This document shows, piece after piece, positions 28,033 through 38,978 of a stretch of 64,000 nt of DNA; within the stretch, counting starts at the first letter, position 1; the number at the start of each line of letters is the position of its first letter. The notes under the pieces were generated by a model. It saw nothing but the letters and a program-made list of their open reading frames with translations, searched no databases and was not told the origin of the DNA. The DNA comes from Psychrobacter pasteurii (GTDB taxonomy: Bacteria > Pseudomonadota > Gammaproteobacteria > Pseudomonadales > Moraxellaceae): the NCBI RefSeq assembly GCF_900162815.1, contig NZ_FUGD01000076.1, positions 25,962 through 89,961 of the forward strand, given 5' to 3'. A program made the translations under genes and the position numbers.

Positions 28033-29562
28033 ATGTCTGTATCCGCCAAAATCACACAAACTCCTGAATTCTTGTCAAAACAACTGGTCGAAAGTCAGGC
28101 CACGTTGAAGATTTATGATTCAATGACCACCGACAAACGTAAGTTTGAACCGCTACAAGCGGGCAAGGTAGGTATGTATGTGTGTGGTATGACGGTCTAT
28201 GATTATTGTCATATTGGTCATGCTCGTGTCATGGTTGCTTTTGACGTGGTGTCACGTTGGATGCGTCACTTAGGTTTTGACGTGAACTATGTGCGTAATA
28301 TCACCGATATCGATGACAAAATCATTGCGCGTGCTAATGAAAATGGCGAAAAAATTGGCGATTTAACCGAACGTTTTATCAAAGCTATGCATGAAGATGC
28401 TGCGGCTTTAGGCTGTGCGGATCCAAACTCAGAGCCACGCGCCACAGAGCACATTGATGAAATGCTGCAAATGATTGATACCCTGGAACAAAAAGACCAT
28501 GCGTATGCTGCAGCTAACGGTGATGTTTATTATGCCGTTGAAACCTTTGAAGGCTATGGCAAATTATCTAAGCGTAAACTAGATGATTTACAAGCAGGAT
28601 CACGTGTCGATGTCGATACCGATAAAAAGAACCCATTTGACTTTGTGTTATGGAAAGCTGCTAAGCCAGGTGAGCCGCAGTGGGATTCTAACTGGGGTGG
28701 TGGACGTCCAGGCTGGCACATTGAATGTTCTGCCATGTCGACCAAGTGCTTAGGGAACAGCTTTGATATTCATGGCGGCGGTCACGACTTACAGTTCCCA
28801 CACCATGAAAACGAGATTGCCCAGTCAGAAGCAGCAACAGGCTGTACTTATGCCAATAACTGGATGCATGTGGGTTTCATCAACGTTGATGGCGAAAAGA
28901 TGTCTAAGTCTTTAGGTAACTTCTTTACCATTCGTGAAGTGATGGAGAAGTTCCACCCTGAGACCATTCGTTTCTTCATTTTATCAAGCCATTATCGCAG
29001 TCAGGTGAACTTCTCAGACGCTGCCCTAAAAGAAGCGCACTCAGGTTTAACGCGTGTTTATCAAGCGTTAAAAGCGGCTGAAGCTGTCTTGAATGAAAAA
29101 CTAGCCGGCCAAGCGGGTGAGTCGGTAGAAGCTTCAACCGAAGTGGTTAATGAAATTAGTGGCTATAGTGCTAACTTTATCAAAGCCATGAATGATGACT
29201 TTAATACACCACAAGCCATTAGTGTTCTATTTAGCTTGGCAAAAGAAGTTAATAAGCTGGCACGTGAGACACAAAGCGAACAAGACATCGCGAAACTACA
29301 AACCGCTGTGGCAACTTTAAAAGCACTGGCAGCTACCTTAAATATTGGTCAAGTAAACCCGACCGAATTTTTACAAGCTCAAATTGGTGCAGTAAGTGAA
29401 GATCAGATGAGCGATGAGCAAATTGATGCCCTTATTCAAGAGCGTATTGATGCTAAGGCCAATAAGGACTTTGCTCGTGCTGATGAGATCCGTGATTTAC
29501 TGCAGCAAAACAGCATTGAGCTTGAGGACAGTAAGCAAGGGACAACTTGGAGACGTATCTAG
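28033..29562 (+). CDS. cysS: Cysteinyl-tRNA synthetase
   Basis: A 509-residue class I aminoacyl-tRNA synthetase charging tRNA-Cys. The ATP-binding motif HIGH is at 60-63 and KMSKS at 289-293. Zinc-site residues appear in [10 protein letters not shown] and in the HIECSAMS and [11 protein letters not shown] segments. The first 30 residues are a short extension before the usual start of the fold. The C-terminal DALR-like helical region ends the protein. The gene is monocistronic. Confidence 0.97.
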   Translation: MSVSAKITQTPEFLSKQLVESQATLKIYDSMTTDKRKFEPLQAGKVGMYVCGMTVYDYCHIGHARVMVAFDVVSRWMRHLGFDVNYVRNITDIDDKIIARANENGEKIGDLTERFIKAMHEDAAALGCADPNSEPRATEHIDEMLQMIDTLEQKDHAYAAANGDVYYAVETFEGYGKLSKRKLDDLQAGSRVDVDTDKKNPFDFVLWKAAKPGEPQWDSNWGGGRPGWHIECSAMSTKCLGNSFDIHGGGHDLQFPHHENEIAQSEAATGCTYANNWMHVGFINVDGEKMSKSLGNFFTIREVMEKFHPETIRFFILSSHYRSQVNFSDAALKEAHSGLTRVYQALKAAEAVLNEKLAGQAGESVEASTEVVNEISGYSANFIKAMNDDFNTPQAISVLFSLAKEVNKLARETQSEQDIAKLQTAVATLKALAATLNIGQVNPTEFLQAQIGAVSEDQMSDEQIDALIQERIDAKANKDFARADEIRDLLQQNSIELEDSKQGTTWRRI

Positions 29563-29668
29563 TTTAACTTTAAAAGAAGGTCATAAATGACAAGTCCATA
29601 CTAGGTGGGTAGAGTCTTTGTTTCACACAAAATGCTAGGGATTGGCAACCAAAATATTTGGAGTGTGT

Positions 29669-31621
29669 ATGAATAACTTACCGTACAAAGGTAATGTGGC
29701 TCAGCATAAGTCATCAGCTTCTCATGCTGATGACGATGCTATGGTCACTCCGATCATGACTAATTGGAATAACCGTCTTGTTAGGGCGCTCCAATTAGCT
29801 GTGGTCGTGTTGTTTATGACCTTTACACCCATTTTATCTCAAGCTAAAGCTTCTGCTGAAACCGCACAGACACAAGAGCAGCAGAGTGATGAAGAGCCTG
29901 ATAACATCATTGATTACGCTATTCAGCAGATTCAACAAGATAATCCAGAGACTGAAGAAGAGGATCCAACCCGCCCTTTATTGGCTGAAAATGAGCTTAC
30001 CGGAGAGTTCAATGAAGCCTATTATGTCCTAAATACGCTGAATTCCGGCCTTCCTGCATTATCCACACCGCCCAATCTTGAAACACCTCTGGCTACTTTA
30101 GAGTTCTTTAATAGTGCCAGTATGCAAAAGGACTTTGCCTTAGCGGCCTATGCTTTAAACTTAAATTTATTGCCTGAAGCTGACCAAAAAAATGAGGCGG
30201 CAGAGTTAGCTGAGAAGCTAGATTACTTAATGACCGAAAAATCGCTTTACGCTTTCGATGAGCTTCCAGATCGCTCCGATGGCTTGATTGAGCCGTCACT
30301 GGGTACGGACAGCCCTGTTCATGGGGTGCCAAGACGCTCTATTAAGCTAGGTAGCATTGACTACAAAAATAGAAGTGTTCCGTTATACCTTGAGCGAGTT
30401 CGAGTCGGTGAGCAGGCCCCAGTTTGGGTGTTTTCATCACAATCTGTGGCTAATATCAATGCCTTGTATGACATGCATAAGCCGGCGGATTTTGAGCGGT
30501 TTTTACCCAAAGCCATGACCACCAAAGTTTGGGGCGTGAGTGTTTGGGAAGTATTGACCCTATTTTTATTTATGTTGGCCACCATGGGGATAGGCTACCT
30601 GATTAGTATAGGCGTCACTAAATTGGTATCTCTCTATTCTGATGTCATTATTAAGCGGACTAAGACAGATCAATTATCGCTGCGAAGTAAAGGGCTAACG
30701 GATTTATTAACCAAAATTACGGTGCCCTTAACGGTTACTCTTAGCTTCTCTATGATGTTTGCTTTGGTTTCGGGCAGTTTGCCGAGAGTGGATGCCATTG
30801 CTACCTCCACCCGAGCCTTTATTTGGCTGTGTCTGGTAGTCAGCGGATTGTGGTTGGGGGTTAGAATTATTAACTTTTTTGCAAACCGCTATCAGGACTA
30901 TCACATTGACTCTTTGAGTGAAGAAGAGTTCAATACCCAGCGCATACGCATGACCTATGTCTCAATTTTTAGACGTATTTTTATTTTTGTCATGGTGCTT
31001 GGGGGGATGTGGATTGGCTTAGCCGAGTTTACAGATTTAGAAGGCTTAGGCACCACATTATTGACCTCTGCAGGTATCGCTGGGGCGATTATTGGTATCG
31101 CAGCTCAGCCGACATTAGGTAATATTATCGCCGGATTTCAGGTGGCAATTACTCAGCCCATTAGAATAGGCGATACCATATTTGTCGACGGTATTTGGTG
31201 TGAAGTAGAGGATTTACGTTATACCTATGCGGTTCTGAAAACTTGGGATGATAGAAGGCTTATTGTGCCGATGAAGTATTTTGTCACCGAAGTGTTAGAA
31301 AACTGGTCTCACACCTCGGGCCACCAATCTACTGCGGTCTATTTATATGTCGATTATGGGGCGGATATTGAAGCCATACAAAAAAAGTTTTTTGAACTGG
31401 CTTTGGCACATGAGCTTTGGGATGAAGAGATGGAGCCTGAAATGAAGGTCACGGCCGTTGATAAAGACAGTATTACGCTTCGAGGCAAGGTAAGCGCTGA
31501 TGGTCCACTTAATGCTTGGTATTTAGAGTGTGATATTCGTAAGCAAATGCTGGATTACTTAAATGAAGAGCACCGTGACTATCTACCGACAGACCGTATT
31601 ACTTATGCGCCCAGATCATAG
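29669..31621 (+). CDS. Small-conductance mechanosensitive channel (MscS) family protein
   Basis: With the ATG at 29669 (GGAG 5 bp upstream) the protein has 650 residues. A TTG at 29642 in the same frame lacks a ribosome site. Features in order: a probable signal peptide after a long polar n-region (VRALQLAVVVLFMTFTPILS), an acidic periplasmic domain to about residue 280, four hydrophobic spans, and the MscS pore helix/beta domain with TLLTSAGIAGAIIGIAAQPT, NIIAGFQVAITQPIRIGDTI and the soluble C-terminal domain. It probably acts as an osmotic safety valve. The large periplasmic part resembles extended YbdG/YnaI-like channels only in general plan. Confidence 0.9.
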   Translation: MNNLPYKGNVAQHKSSASHADDDAMVTPIMTNWNNRLVRALQLAVVVLFMTFTPILSQAKASAETAQTQEQQSDEEPDNIIDYAIQQIQQDNPETEEEDPTRPLLAENELTGEFNEAYYVLNTLNSGLPALSTPPNLETPLATLEFFNSASMQKDFALAAYALNLNLLPEADQKNEAAELAEKLDYLMTEKSLYAFDELPDRSDGLIEPSLGTDSPVHGVPRRSIKLGSIDYKNRSVPLYLERVRVGEQAPVWVFSSQSVANINALYDMHKPADFERFLPKAMTTKVWGVSVWEVLTLFLFMLATMGIGYLISIGVTKLVSLYSDVIIKRTKTDQLSLRSKGLTDLLTKITVPLTVTLSFSMMFALVSGSLPRVDAIATSTRAFIWLCLVVSGLWLGVRIINFFANRYQDYHIDSLSEEEFNTQRIRMTYVSIFRRIFIFVMVLGGMWIGLAEFTDLEGLGTTLLTSAGIAGAIIGIAAQPTLGNIIAGFQVAITQPIRIGDTIFVDGIWCEVEDLRYTYAVLKTWDDRRLIVPMKYFVTEVLENWSHTSGHQSTAVYLYVDYGADIEAIQKKFFELALAHELWDEEMEPEMKVTAVDKDSITLRGKVSADGPLNAWYLECDIRKQMLDYLNEEHRDYLPTDRITYAPRS

Positions 31622-31743
31622 ATTGCGCCTTGAGTTATCAGATTTTGTATAAATAATTGAAAGTAAAATGCTACTTAATATTAACAATTACTTAAGGTCG
31701 AATTAATACCGAGTATTAACACAAAAAACTCATTAAATTCAAC

Positions 31744-31773
31744 TGCTCACAAAGCCAATAATTTTGTTATAAT
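31744..31773 (+). promoter_or_regulatory. Extended -10 promoter of guaB
   Basis: TGTTATAAT (TG one base before TATAAT at 31768-31773) with only a weak -35. Transcription would start near 31780, which excludes the in-frame TTG at 31777 as the guaB start. Confidence 0.6.
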
Positions 31774-31806
31774 AGGTTGCTTATTTTCCCTAGCCAAGAG
31801 GTCTGT

Positions 31807-33279
31807 ATGTTGCGAATCGTAGATGATGCCCTAACTTTTGATGATGTTTTACTCCTACCTGCATATTCAAATGTGCTTCCTAAATCAGCTTCACTGACGA
31901 CGCGATTAACTGAAGAGATTTCTTTAAATCTTCCTCTAATATCGGCCGCAATGGATACCGTAACAGAATCAGAAATGGCAATCACCATGGCTCAGCTTGG
32001 TGGTATGGGTATTGTACATAAGAATATGGACATTGACCGCCAAGCGATGCAAGTGCGTCGTGTTAAAAAATTCGAAGCCGGTACTGTGGTAGATCCTATC
32101 ACTGTAACTCCAGACATTACTGTGGGTGAACTGCTTCGTATCACTAAAGAAAATAACATCTCTGGTGTGCCTGTTGTAGAGTCAGGTAGTGGTCAAGTTG
32201 TGGGTATTGTTACTCACCGTGATGTGCGTTTTGAAACCAATCACAGCCAGCCTGTTAGTAACGTGATGACGCCTCAAGATAAGCTTGTCACTGTTAAAGA
32301 GGGCGAAACCAACGAAAATATTAAAAAGCTGCTTCATGAGCATCGCATTGAAAAAGTGTTGGTGGTAGATGATAACTTTGGTCTAAAAGGTATGATCACC
32401 GTTAATGACTTTAACAAAGCAGAAAACAACCCTAACGCTTGTAAAGACTCACAAGGTCGCTTACGTGTGGGCGCAGCAGTAGGTACAGGTCCAGACACCC
32501 AAGCCCGTGTTGAAGCTCTAGCAGAAGCGGAAGTAGACGTAATCGTTGTTGATACAGCGCACGGTCATTCTCAAGGCGTTATTGATAAAGTACGCTGGGT
32601 GAAAAAGAACTTCCCACATATCCAAGTTATCGGCGGTAACATTGCTACTGGTGATGCAGCGCTGGCTTTACGTGACGCAGGTGCTAACGCGGTAAAAGTG
32701 GGTATCGGTCCAGGTTCAATCTGTACTACTCGTATTATCGCTGGTGTGGGTGTGCCTCAGATTTCAGCCATTGATAATGTGGCGTCAGCACTTAAAGATA
32801 GCATTCCATTAATCGCTGATGGCGGTATTCGCTTCTCAGGTGATATGGCTAAAGCCATTGTCGCTGGTGCTTCGTGCATCATGGTAGGCTCGTTACTAGC
32901 AGGTACTGAAGAGGCCCCAGGTGAAGTGGAACTATTCCAAGGCCGCTACTACAAAGCTTACCGTGGTATGGGTAGCTTAGGCGCTATGTCAGGCTCTAAT
33001 GGTTCATCAGACCGTTACTTCCAAGATGCCAAAGATGGTGTTGAGAAATTAGTACCAGAAGGTATCGAAGGTCGCGTTCCTTATAAAGGCCCTGTTAGCG
33101 GTATCGTAAACCAAATGGTAGGCGGTTTACGCTCATCAATGGGTTACACCGGTTGTGCTACTATCGATGAGATGCGTACTAAGCCTGAGTTTATCAAAGT
33201 AACTTCTGCAGGTATGAAAGAGTCGCATGTGCACGATGTTCAAATTACCAAAGAAGCACCTAACTATCGCATCGGCTAA
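31807..33279 (+). CDS. guaB: Inosine-5'-monophosphate dehydrogenase
   Basis: A 490-residue enzyme oxidising IMP to XMP in guanine nucleotide synthesis. The catalytic Cys306 lies in [18 protein letters not shown]. Two CBS domains occupy roughly residues 95-205 ([16 protein letters not shown] and [14 protein letters not shown]). The flap and substrate motifs [15 protein letters not shown] and the C-terminal end YRIG are typical. The start at 31807 is supported by AGAGG just upstream and by the conserved [20 protein letters not shown]. guaA is not adjacent. Confidence 0.97.
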   Translation: MLRIVDDALTFDDVLLLPAYSNVLPKSASLTTRLTEEISLNLPLISAAMDTVTESEMAITMAQLGGMGIVHKNMDIDRQAMQVRRVKKFEAGTVVDPITVTPDITVGELLRITKENNISGVPVVESGSGQVVGIVTHRDVRFETNHSQPVSNVMTPQDKLVTVKEGETNENIKKLLHEHRIEKVLVVDDNFGLKGMITVNDFNKAENNPNACKDSQGRLRVGAAVGTGPDTQARVEALAEAEVDVIVVDTAHGHSQGVIDKVRWVKKNFPHIQVIGGNIATGDAALALRDAGANAVKVGIGPGSICTTRIIAGVGVPQISAIDNVASALKDSIPLIADGGIRFSGDMAKAIVAGASCIMVGSLLAGTEEAPGEVELFQGRYYKAYRGMGSLGAMSGSNGSSDRYFQDAKDGVEKLVPEGIEGRVPYKGPVSGIVNQMVGGLRSSMGYTGCATIDEMRTKPEFIKVTSAGMKESHVHDVQITKEAPNYRIG

Positions 33280-33337
33280 TGAGAAATCGTTAATACGATA
33301 GAAGTTGTTTTATTGGTTAACCTGTTAGTGGACAGCC

Positions 33338-33377
33338 AAAAAGACCAAAAGACAATATCTTTTGGTCTTTTTTTTGT
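33338..33377 (+). terminator. Terminator of guaB
   Basis: Stem AAAGACCAAAAGA/TCTTTTGGTCTTT followed by a T-run, about 60 bp past the stop. Confidence 0.9.
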
Positions 33378-33455
33378 AGTATATTAGGACATAATAAATT
33401 TGATTATCATTGATTTAACGGTTACTTATTTGATTACTATTTAATTGAGGTATAT

Positions 33456-34811
33456 ATGAGCTATTTCGGTACAGATGGTATACGTGGTCTTTTTGGAAAA
33501 TTCCCAATTACCCCAGATTTTGTTTTAAAGCTAGGCTATGTAACCGGTCAGGTTTTAGTAGAACATCACAGCTCTTCAAAGAAAAAGCCGAGTGTGGTGA
33601 TTGGTAAAGACACGCGTTTATCAGGCTATGTTATCGAAGCCGCTCTACAAGCAGGATTTAACTCAGCAGGTGTTGATGTGCATATGGTTGGCCCTTTACC
33701 AACTCCAGCCATTGCTCATTTAACCCGCAGTTTCCATGCTGATGCAGGTGTGGTGATCTCAGCTTCGCACAACCCTTATTATGACAACGGCATCAAGTTC
33801 TTTGCTGCAGATGGTCGTAAGCTTAGCGATGAGATGCAAGATGCTATTAATAAAAAACTAGATGGCATTGTGGAAGGCCATGCTGACTACACTCAAGAAA
33901 ATCCCGCCCAACTGGGTAAGCACTTTAGAATCAATGACGCTAAAGGCCGTTATATCGAATTTTGTAAAGGCAGCTTTCCGTACCAATATGACTTGTCCAA
34001 CCTAACCATCGTTATTGACTGTGCCAACGGCTCAGGCTATAGCGTAGGTCCTCGTGTGTTACGCGAGCTTGGGGCGGAAGTTATTGCTATCCATAATAAA
34101 CCTGATGGTATTAACATCAATGACAAATGTGGCTCTACTTACCCAGAAGCCATTCAGCAAGCTGTGGTTGAGCACAAAGCCGATGTAGGTATTGCTTTAG
34201 ATGGTGATGGTGACCGTATCATCATGGTAGATGAAAACGGCGACTTGGTAGATGGAGATGGTATTTTATATATTCTAGCCACTAAATCTGAAACTAAAGC
34301 TGCTGGCGTTGTGGGTACCCAAATGAGCAACATGGGTCTACAGCTGGCACTTGAAGCCGAAGGCATTGCTTTAGAACGAGCCAAAGTGGGCGACAGATAC
34401 GTAATGCAGGGGTTAGAGGCCAACAACTGGATCTTAGGCGGCGAGCCTTCAGGTCATATCTTGTGCCTAGATAAGAGCCGTACCGGTGATGCTATTATCG
34501 CAGGCCTTCAGGTATTAGCCGTCATGGCGCAGACCAAACAAACCTTAAGTCAATTGACCAAAGGCTTTAAACTATTGCCACAGACGCTTGTGAATGTGCG
34601 ATTAGAGCAGATGGCAGATCCGTATGACTTCCCAGAGTTAGCACAAGCCTTTGATGAAGCCTCAAAAAGCATTGAAGGCCGTGGCAGAATATTGATTCGT
34701 AAGTCAGGTACTGAACCGCTTATTCGTGTCATGGTTGAGCTAGACAATATTGAAGAGTGTGACAAATTAGCGAATGAGCTGGCTGCCAAAGTTAAAGCGG
34801 TTATGGGTTAA
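33456..34811 (+). CDS. glmM: Phosphoglucosamine mutase
   Basis: This 451-residue enzyme converts glucosamine 6-phosphate to glucosamine 1-phosphate for peptidoglycan and LPS. It begins with [12 protein letters not shown]. The phosphoserine loop [17 protein letters not shown] has the active Ser at 104. The metal loop is DGDGDRI and the sugar-binding GGEPSGHI, and the phosphate-binding [12 protein letters not shown] lies near the C-terminus. The gene is probably transcribed alone; pdxH follows after 125 bp. Confidence 0.97.
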   Translation: MSYFGTDGIRGLFGKFPITPDFVLKLGYVTGQVLVEHHSSSKKKPSVVIGKDTRLSGYVIEAALQAGFNSAGVDVHMVGPLPTPAIAHLTRSFHADAGVVISASHNPYYDNGIKFFAADGRKLSDEMQDAINKKLDGIVEGHADYTQENPAQLGKHFRINDAKGRYIEFCKGSFPYQYDLSNLTIVIDCANGSGYSVGPRVLRELGAEVIAIHNKPDGININDKCGSTYPEAIQQAVVEHKADVGIALDGDGDRIIMVDENGDLVDGDGILYILATKSETKAAGVVGTQMSNMGLQLALEAEGIALERAKVGDRYVMQGLEANNWILGGEPSGHILCLDKSRTGDAIIAGLQVLAVMAQTKQTLSQLTKGFKLLPQTLVNVRLEQMADPYDFPELAQAFDEASKSIEGRGRILIRKSGTEPLIRVMVELDNIEECDKLANELAAKVKAVMG

Positions 34812-34936
34812 GCTAAGTCATCAGCTTTTGGATTGTTGATAGTTTTGTTAAAAGTATGAATTCCCCTATATAGCAAAATTGCCTTTATACCAATAAGGTT
34901 GGGTAAATTGTTAATAGGGGAGATAACGGGGTCAAT

Positions 34937-35581
34937 ATGGATTTTAGTGATCAAAGAGTTTCTTATGAAAAAGGCGAGCTTCATGAAGAGGTGCTGTTAG
35001 ACAGTCCCTTCGAGTTATTAACCTTATGGTTAAATGAAGCCATTGCCCAAAAGGTTCCTGAGCCTTATGCCATTAGTTTGGCCACTTGTGGTTCAGACAA
35101 TATGCCAGCGGTTAGAACGGTTTTGGTAAGAGAGGTTAATGATGAAGGGATTGTTTTTTATACCAATTACCTAAGTCATAAAGGTCAAGACATTGACCAA
35201 AATCCTCATGCGGAAAGTTTATTTTTTTGGCATGACATGCAGCGCCAGGTAAGAGTACGTGGCACTATCGCCAAGATCGACCGTGCGAAGACAGAAGCTT
35301 ATTTCCAAAAACGTCCCTATGAAAGTCAGATAGGCGCTTGGGTGAGTCAACCACAAAGTGGCCCTGTACAAAGCCGCCAAGCGATGGATGATAGATTTGC
35401 TGAGCTAAAGCAGCAATATCCAGAAGGCAGTGTGCCGACACCTGATTTTTGGGGTGGCTATCAGATTACAGCCACTGAGATAGAGTTTTGGCAAGGCAGA
35501 GCCAATAGACTGCATGATAGAATTGTCTACACCAAAGATGCTGATAGTGACAAGTGGCATATCAAGCGCTTATTGCCATAA
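34937..35581 (+). CDS. pdxH: Pyridoxamine 5'-phosphate oxidase
   Basis: A 214-residue FMN enzyme making pyridoxal 5'-phosphate. Matching segments are PYAISLATCGSDNMPAVRTV, LVREVNDEGIVFYTNYLSHK, FFWHDMQRQVRVRGTIAKI, IGAWVSQPQS and the C-terminal EFWQGRANRLHDRIVYTK and IKRLLP, all typical of PdxH. Length is normal. The gene lies between glmM and xthA on the same strand, with gaps of about 110-125 bp. Confidence 0.96.
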   Translation: MDFSDQRVSYEKGELHEEVLLDSPFELLTLWLNEAIAQKVPEPYAISLATCGSDNMPAVRTVLVREVNDEGIVFYTNYLSHKGQDIDQNPHAESLFFWHDMQRQVRVRGTIAKIDRAKTEAYFQKRPYESQIGAWVSQPQSGPVQSRQAMDDRFAELKQQYPEGSVPTPDFWGGYQITATEIEFWQGRANRLHDRIVYTKDADSDKWHIKRLLP

Positions 35582-35693
35582 TAGCTAAGCTAGTCTGTCA
35601 CTTATAACAATAGCACCGACTAATAACAGTACCAACTAACAATAGTATAAAAACGATTAGCAACTCACTTTTTACCTTGGGATATTTAGGTTT

Positions 35694-36509
35694 ATGATCC
35701 GTTTTGTCAGTTTTAATATTAATGGAATTAGAGCACGCCAACATCAATTAGAAGCCGTCAGAGATATCATCGATCCAGATGTGATGGGCCTACAAGAAAC
35801 CAAAGTACATGATGAGCAGTTTCCCCTACAGGACGTAGAGTCATTGGGATATCATGTAGAGTACTTTGGTCAGAAGGCACATTATGGGGTGGCTTTGGTA
35901 TCAAAGCAAAAACCTATCTTCGTGCAAAAAGGCTTTCCAGGTGAAGCAGAAGACGCACAAAAGCGTTTTATTCATGCCCGCTATGTATTTGATGGCAAAG
36001 AGGTAGATGTATTAAATGGGTATTTCCCACAAGGGGAGAACCGTAAGCATGAAACCAAGTTTCCTATGAAGCGTGCTTACTATGCTGACTTAAATGTATA
36101 TATTGATGCGCTAAAAGCAGAAGGGCGTACTTTGATTATCATGGGCGATATGAATATTGCCCCTGAAGACAATGATATCGGTATTGGTGAAAAAAATGCC
36201 AAGCGCTGGTTAAGCCAAGGTAAAACCTCTTTCTTGCCTGAAGAGCGTGAGTGGTACACGGCGTTAATGAGCCGCAATCTGTTTGATACTTACCGTATTC
36301 ATAGACCAGACTGCAATGAGATGTTTAGCTGGTTTGATTACCGCAGTCGCGGCTTTAACGATGACCCTAAACGCGGTCTTAGAATTGACCATATCTTGTG
36401 TACCGAAGATATTAAAGACAACTGTATTGACGCCGGCATTAGTTACGAATTAAGAGCGATGGAGAAACCATCAGATCACGCACCTATTTGGGCCTCTTTC
36501 AAATTCTAA
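35694..36509 (+). CDS. xthA: Exodeoxyribonuclease III
   Basis: A 271-residue AP endonuclease/3' exonuclease of base-excision repair. Motifs of the exonuclease III family: FNINGIRARQHQLEAV, the metal Glu in GLQETKVHDEQF, the Tyr region VALVSKQKP, NGYFPQGENR, MGDMNIAPEDNDIG and the C-terminal catalytic pair GLRIDHIL and SDHAPIWASF. Length is typical. The next gene, argJ, starts 75 bp later. Confidence 0.96.
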   Translation: MIRFVSFNINGIRARQHQLEAVRDIIDPDVMGLQETKVHDEQFPLQDVESLGYHVEYFGQKAHYGVALVSKQKPIFVQKGFPGEAEDAQKRFIHARYVFDGKEVDVLNGYFPQGENRKHETKFPMKRAYYADLNVYIDALKAEGRTLIIMGDMNIAPEDNDIGIGEKNAKRWLSQGKTSFLPEEREWYTALMSRNLFDTYRIHRPDCNEMFSWFDYRSRGFNDDPKRGLRIDHILCTEDIKDNCIDAGISYELRAMEKPSDHAPIWASFKF

Positions 36510-36584
36510 TAAATAGCCTAAGCAAAAAAACCAACTTCAAAAAGCCTGAATAGACAGCTTTTAACCAACAAATAAGGGACTTTT

Positions 36585-37826
36585 ATGCCAGTAGGAAACA
36601 TAGCACCACCAGACATTATTCATGCCATTAAAGGCGTTGAAGTAGGCATCACAGCTGCTGGCGTGCGCTATAAAGACCGTGATGATTTGGTTGTGTTTCG
36701 TTTGAGCGAGACGGCCACTGTTGCTTGTGTTACCACTACCAATAAGTGCTGCGCAGCCCCTGTGTTAGTCGTTCGTGAGCATTTACAGCAGCTTGCTGGT
36801 ACGGATAAATCAGCAAGATATTTACTGATTAATACCGGGAATGCAAACGCGGCTACTGGAGATGATGGCTATCGCCGCGCACTGCAAACTTGTGAAGCCT
36901 TGGCTAAAAAAGTAGAAGTAGACGTCAATCAGGTAATGCCTTTTTCTACGGGTGTCATTGGTGAGGTGATTAATAGTGAAGCCATTATCAATGGTCTGGA
37001 TAACTGCTTGGCTAATTTATCTGAGGACAACTGGTTGTCAGCCGCCAATGCGATTAGAACCACAGATACCATTCCTAAGGTTGCCAGTACCAGTGTTGCC
37101 GTAGATGACAATACAAATTATAAAGTCACTGGTATCTCAAAAGGGGCGGGCATGATTCGTCCCAATATGGCGACAATGTTAGGCTATGTGGCGACAGATG
37201 CGCCTATTGCTCAGCCGCTACTACAAAAGATGCTTTTAGAGTTAACCAATCAGTCTTTCAACCGCATTACCATTGACGGGGATACCTCAACCAACGACTG
37301 CTGTGTTTTGGTAGCCACAGGTGATGAGCAGGCAAACTTAATTGACTCTAAGCAGCATCCACACTATGAAGCCTTGTATCAAGCTTTAAAAGAAGTCTTT
37401 ATCCGCTTAGCCACTTTAATTGTTAGAGATGGGGAAGGGGCAACTAAGTTCATCACAGTTAAAGTTACAGGTGGTCAGACCGTTGAGGACTGCTGTGATG
37501 TGGCCTACGCTGTGGCTCACTCTCCTTTGGTTAAGACCGCTTTCTTTGCCAGCGATCCAAACTGGGGTCGTATTGTTGCAGCGGTAGGCTACTCAGGAGC
37601 ACAAAATCTTGATGCCAACCAAGTGAGCGTAACACTAGATGATGTGGCCATTTGTACTCGAGGCCAGTTAGACCCAAGCTATACCGAGGAACAAGGCCAG
37701 GAGGTTATGAGCCGTCCTGAAATTATCATTAATATCGATTTAGGTATGGGCGAGGCAACAGATACGGTTTACACATGTGACCTGTCACATGAGTATGTCA
37801 GCATTAATGCCGACTATCGCAGCTAA
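36585..37826 (+). CDS. argJ: Bifunctional ornithine acetyltransferase / N-acetylglutamate synthase
   Basis: A 413-residue enzyme that recycles the acetyl group between acetylornithine and glutamate in arginine synthesis. The self-cleavage site is in KGAGMIRPNMATMLGYVATD, with nucleophile Thr197 after Ala196, so the product should split into two chains. Other family segments: GNANAATGDDGYRRA, DGDTSTNDCCVLVATG, VRDGEGATKFITV and SDPNWGRIVAAVGYSG. No other arg gene is adjacent. Confidence 0.96.
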   Translation: MPVGNIAPPDIIHAIKGVEVGITAAGVRYKDRDDLVVFRLSETATVACVTTTNKCCAAPVLVVREHLQQLAGTDKSARYLLINTGNANAATGDDGYRRALQTCEALAKKVEVDVNQVMPFSTGVIGEVINSEAIINGLDNCLANLSEDNWLSAANAIRTTDTIPKVASTSVAVDDNTNYKVTGISKGAGMIRPNMATMLGYVATDAPIAQPLLQKMLLELTNQSFNRITIDGDTSTNDCCVLVATGDEQANLIDSKQHPHYEALYQALKEVFIRLATLIVRDGEGATKFITVKVTGGQTVEDCCDVAYAVAHSPLVKTAFFASDPNWGRIVAAVGYSGAQNLDANQVSVTLDDVAICTRGQLDPSYTEEQGQEVMSRPEIIINIDLGMGEATDTVYTCDLSHEYVSINADYRS

Positions 37827-37856
37827 GCCCTGCATATTTCGTAATTTATATAATGT

Positions 37857-38924
37857 TTAGTTTTTAAAGGCAGTTTCATCGTTATCGATGACTGCCTTTT
37901 TTGCATTAAAGTACTCGGCAAATAAGTCAGCCAAATAACGAGCTAGGATATCTGGGATATCATGCCCCAGACCGGGTATTAGCTTAAAATCAGAGTGTGG
38001 AATAGTTTTTGCTAAGCTATGACCATGGGCAGGAGGCAGTAATCGGTCTTTTGAGCCATGCACTATCAATGTAGGTTGTTTAATTTTCTCATCTATAGCT
38101 ACTAAGGAGCCTGTTGCCAACAGGGCCAATAATTGCCGACTTACGCCTTTGGGGTAAAAGCGACGATTGTAGAGTAGTTTGGTTTTTTTTAATGCTCGCT
38201 TTTCATCAAAAAAGTCAGGCGAGGCAATCACTCGCTGTAAGTTTAGGTTGTTTTCAATAACTTCAGTGGCATCTTTAGTTTGTGCAACAGGCTTAGTTAA
38301 AGCTCTAAGGGCATCAAGCTTGGGCGGCGGTAAAAAAGGTTTGTTATTGCTGGTGGCCAATAAGCCAAGCTTTTCAATTCTATTTGGATACTCAGCGGCT
38401 AAAATTTGAGCAATCATACCGCCCATGGACATCCCAATCACATAACACTTCTCAATTTGTAAGGCATTTAACAGTTGATGCACATCTTCTGTCATATCAT
38501 AGAGGGTATAAGGGATACTTTCTTCTTCAATACGAATGGGTAAACCAAGCTTAAATCGTGATAATAAAGCCAGCTTTTTAGAGACCGATTTATATTCTTT
38601 GGTGAGTTTGTTTTTGTGCTTAAGCTTACTGGACTTGCCTATGTCTCGATTGTCAAAACGAATAACTTGATACCCCGAGCTAATAAGGTGTTGGCAAAAT
38701 AGATTTGACCATACCAAAGACTGAGCGCCAAGCCCCATAATTAACAAGATAATAGGATCGCCCTCATGACCACCACGCTCTAAATAGAACTTATATTTTG
38801 GGGTTCTGATTTTGTAGGCTTGCATAAAATGCGCATACTTTGAGGGTTTGCTTTTAATCTTGTACTGATAATCTGGAGTTGTTTGGGGCATAAAAGAACC
38901 TAGTCTTCTTAATTGATTACTCAA
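37857..38924 (-). CDS. Alpha/beta hydrolase (paralogue A)
   Basis: A 355-residue hydrolase. The oxyanion segment ILLIMGLGAQSLVW is followed by VIRFDNRDIGKSSK, the nucleophile elbow GMSMGGMIAQILA, and a late TLIVHGSKDRLLPPAHG (Asp) plus LIPGLGHDIP (His), completing a Ser-Asp-His triad. The order is that of esterase/haloalkane-dehalogenase-like enzymes. No signal peptide. It follows a close paralogue (38979-39944) and rubredoxin on the same strand, probably as one operon. The substrate is unknown. Confidence 0.88.
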   Translation of the reverse strand: MSNQLRRLGSFMPQTTPDYQYKIKSKPSKYAHFMQAYKIRTPKYKFYLERGGHEGDPIILLIMGLGAQSLVWSNLFCQHLISSGYQVIRFDNRDIGKSSKLKHKNKLTKEYKSVSKKLALLSRFKLGLPIRIEEESIPYTLYDMTEDVHQLLNALQIEKCYVIGMSMGGMIAQILAAEYPNRIEKLGLLATSNNKPFLPPPKLDALRALTKPVAQTKDATEVIENNLNLQRVIASPDFFDEKRALKKTKLLYNRRFYPKGVSRQLLALLATGSLVAIDEKIKQPTLIVHGSKDRLLPPAHGHSLAKTIPHSDFKLIPGLGHDIPDILARYLADLFAEYFNAKKAVIDNDETAFKN

Positions 38925-38978
38925 TGAGAGGCTATCATTACAGAAGACTAGAGTATTTGAATGTCAGTTTGATGACAG

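Noticed and set aside
29642..29668. TTG start for the MscS-family gene
   Set aside because: The ATG at 29669 has GGAG at proper distance; the TTG has none.
31777..31806. TTG start for guaB
   Set aside because: It falls at the expected transcription start of the extended -10 promoter, and the conserved N-terminus begins at 31807.
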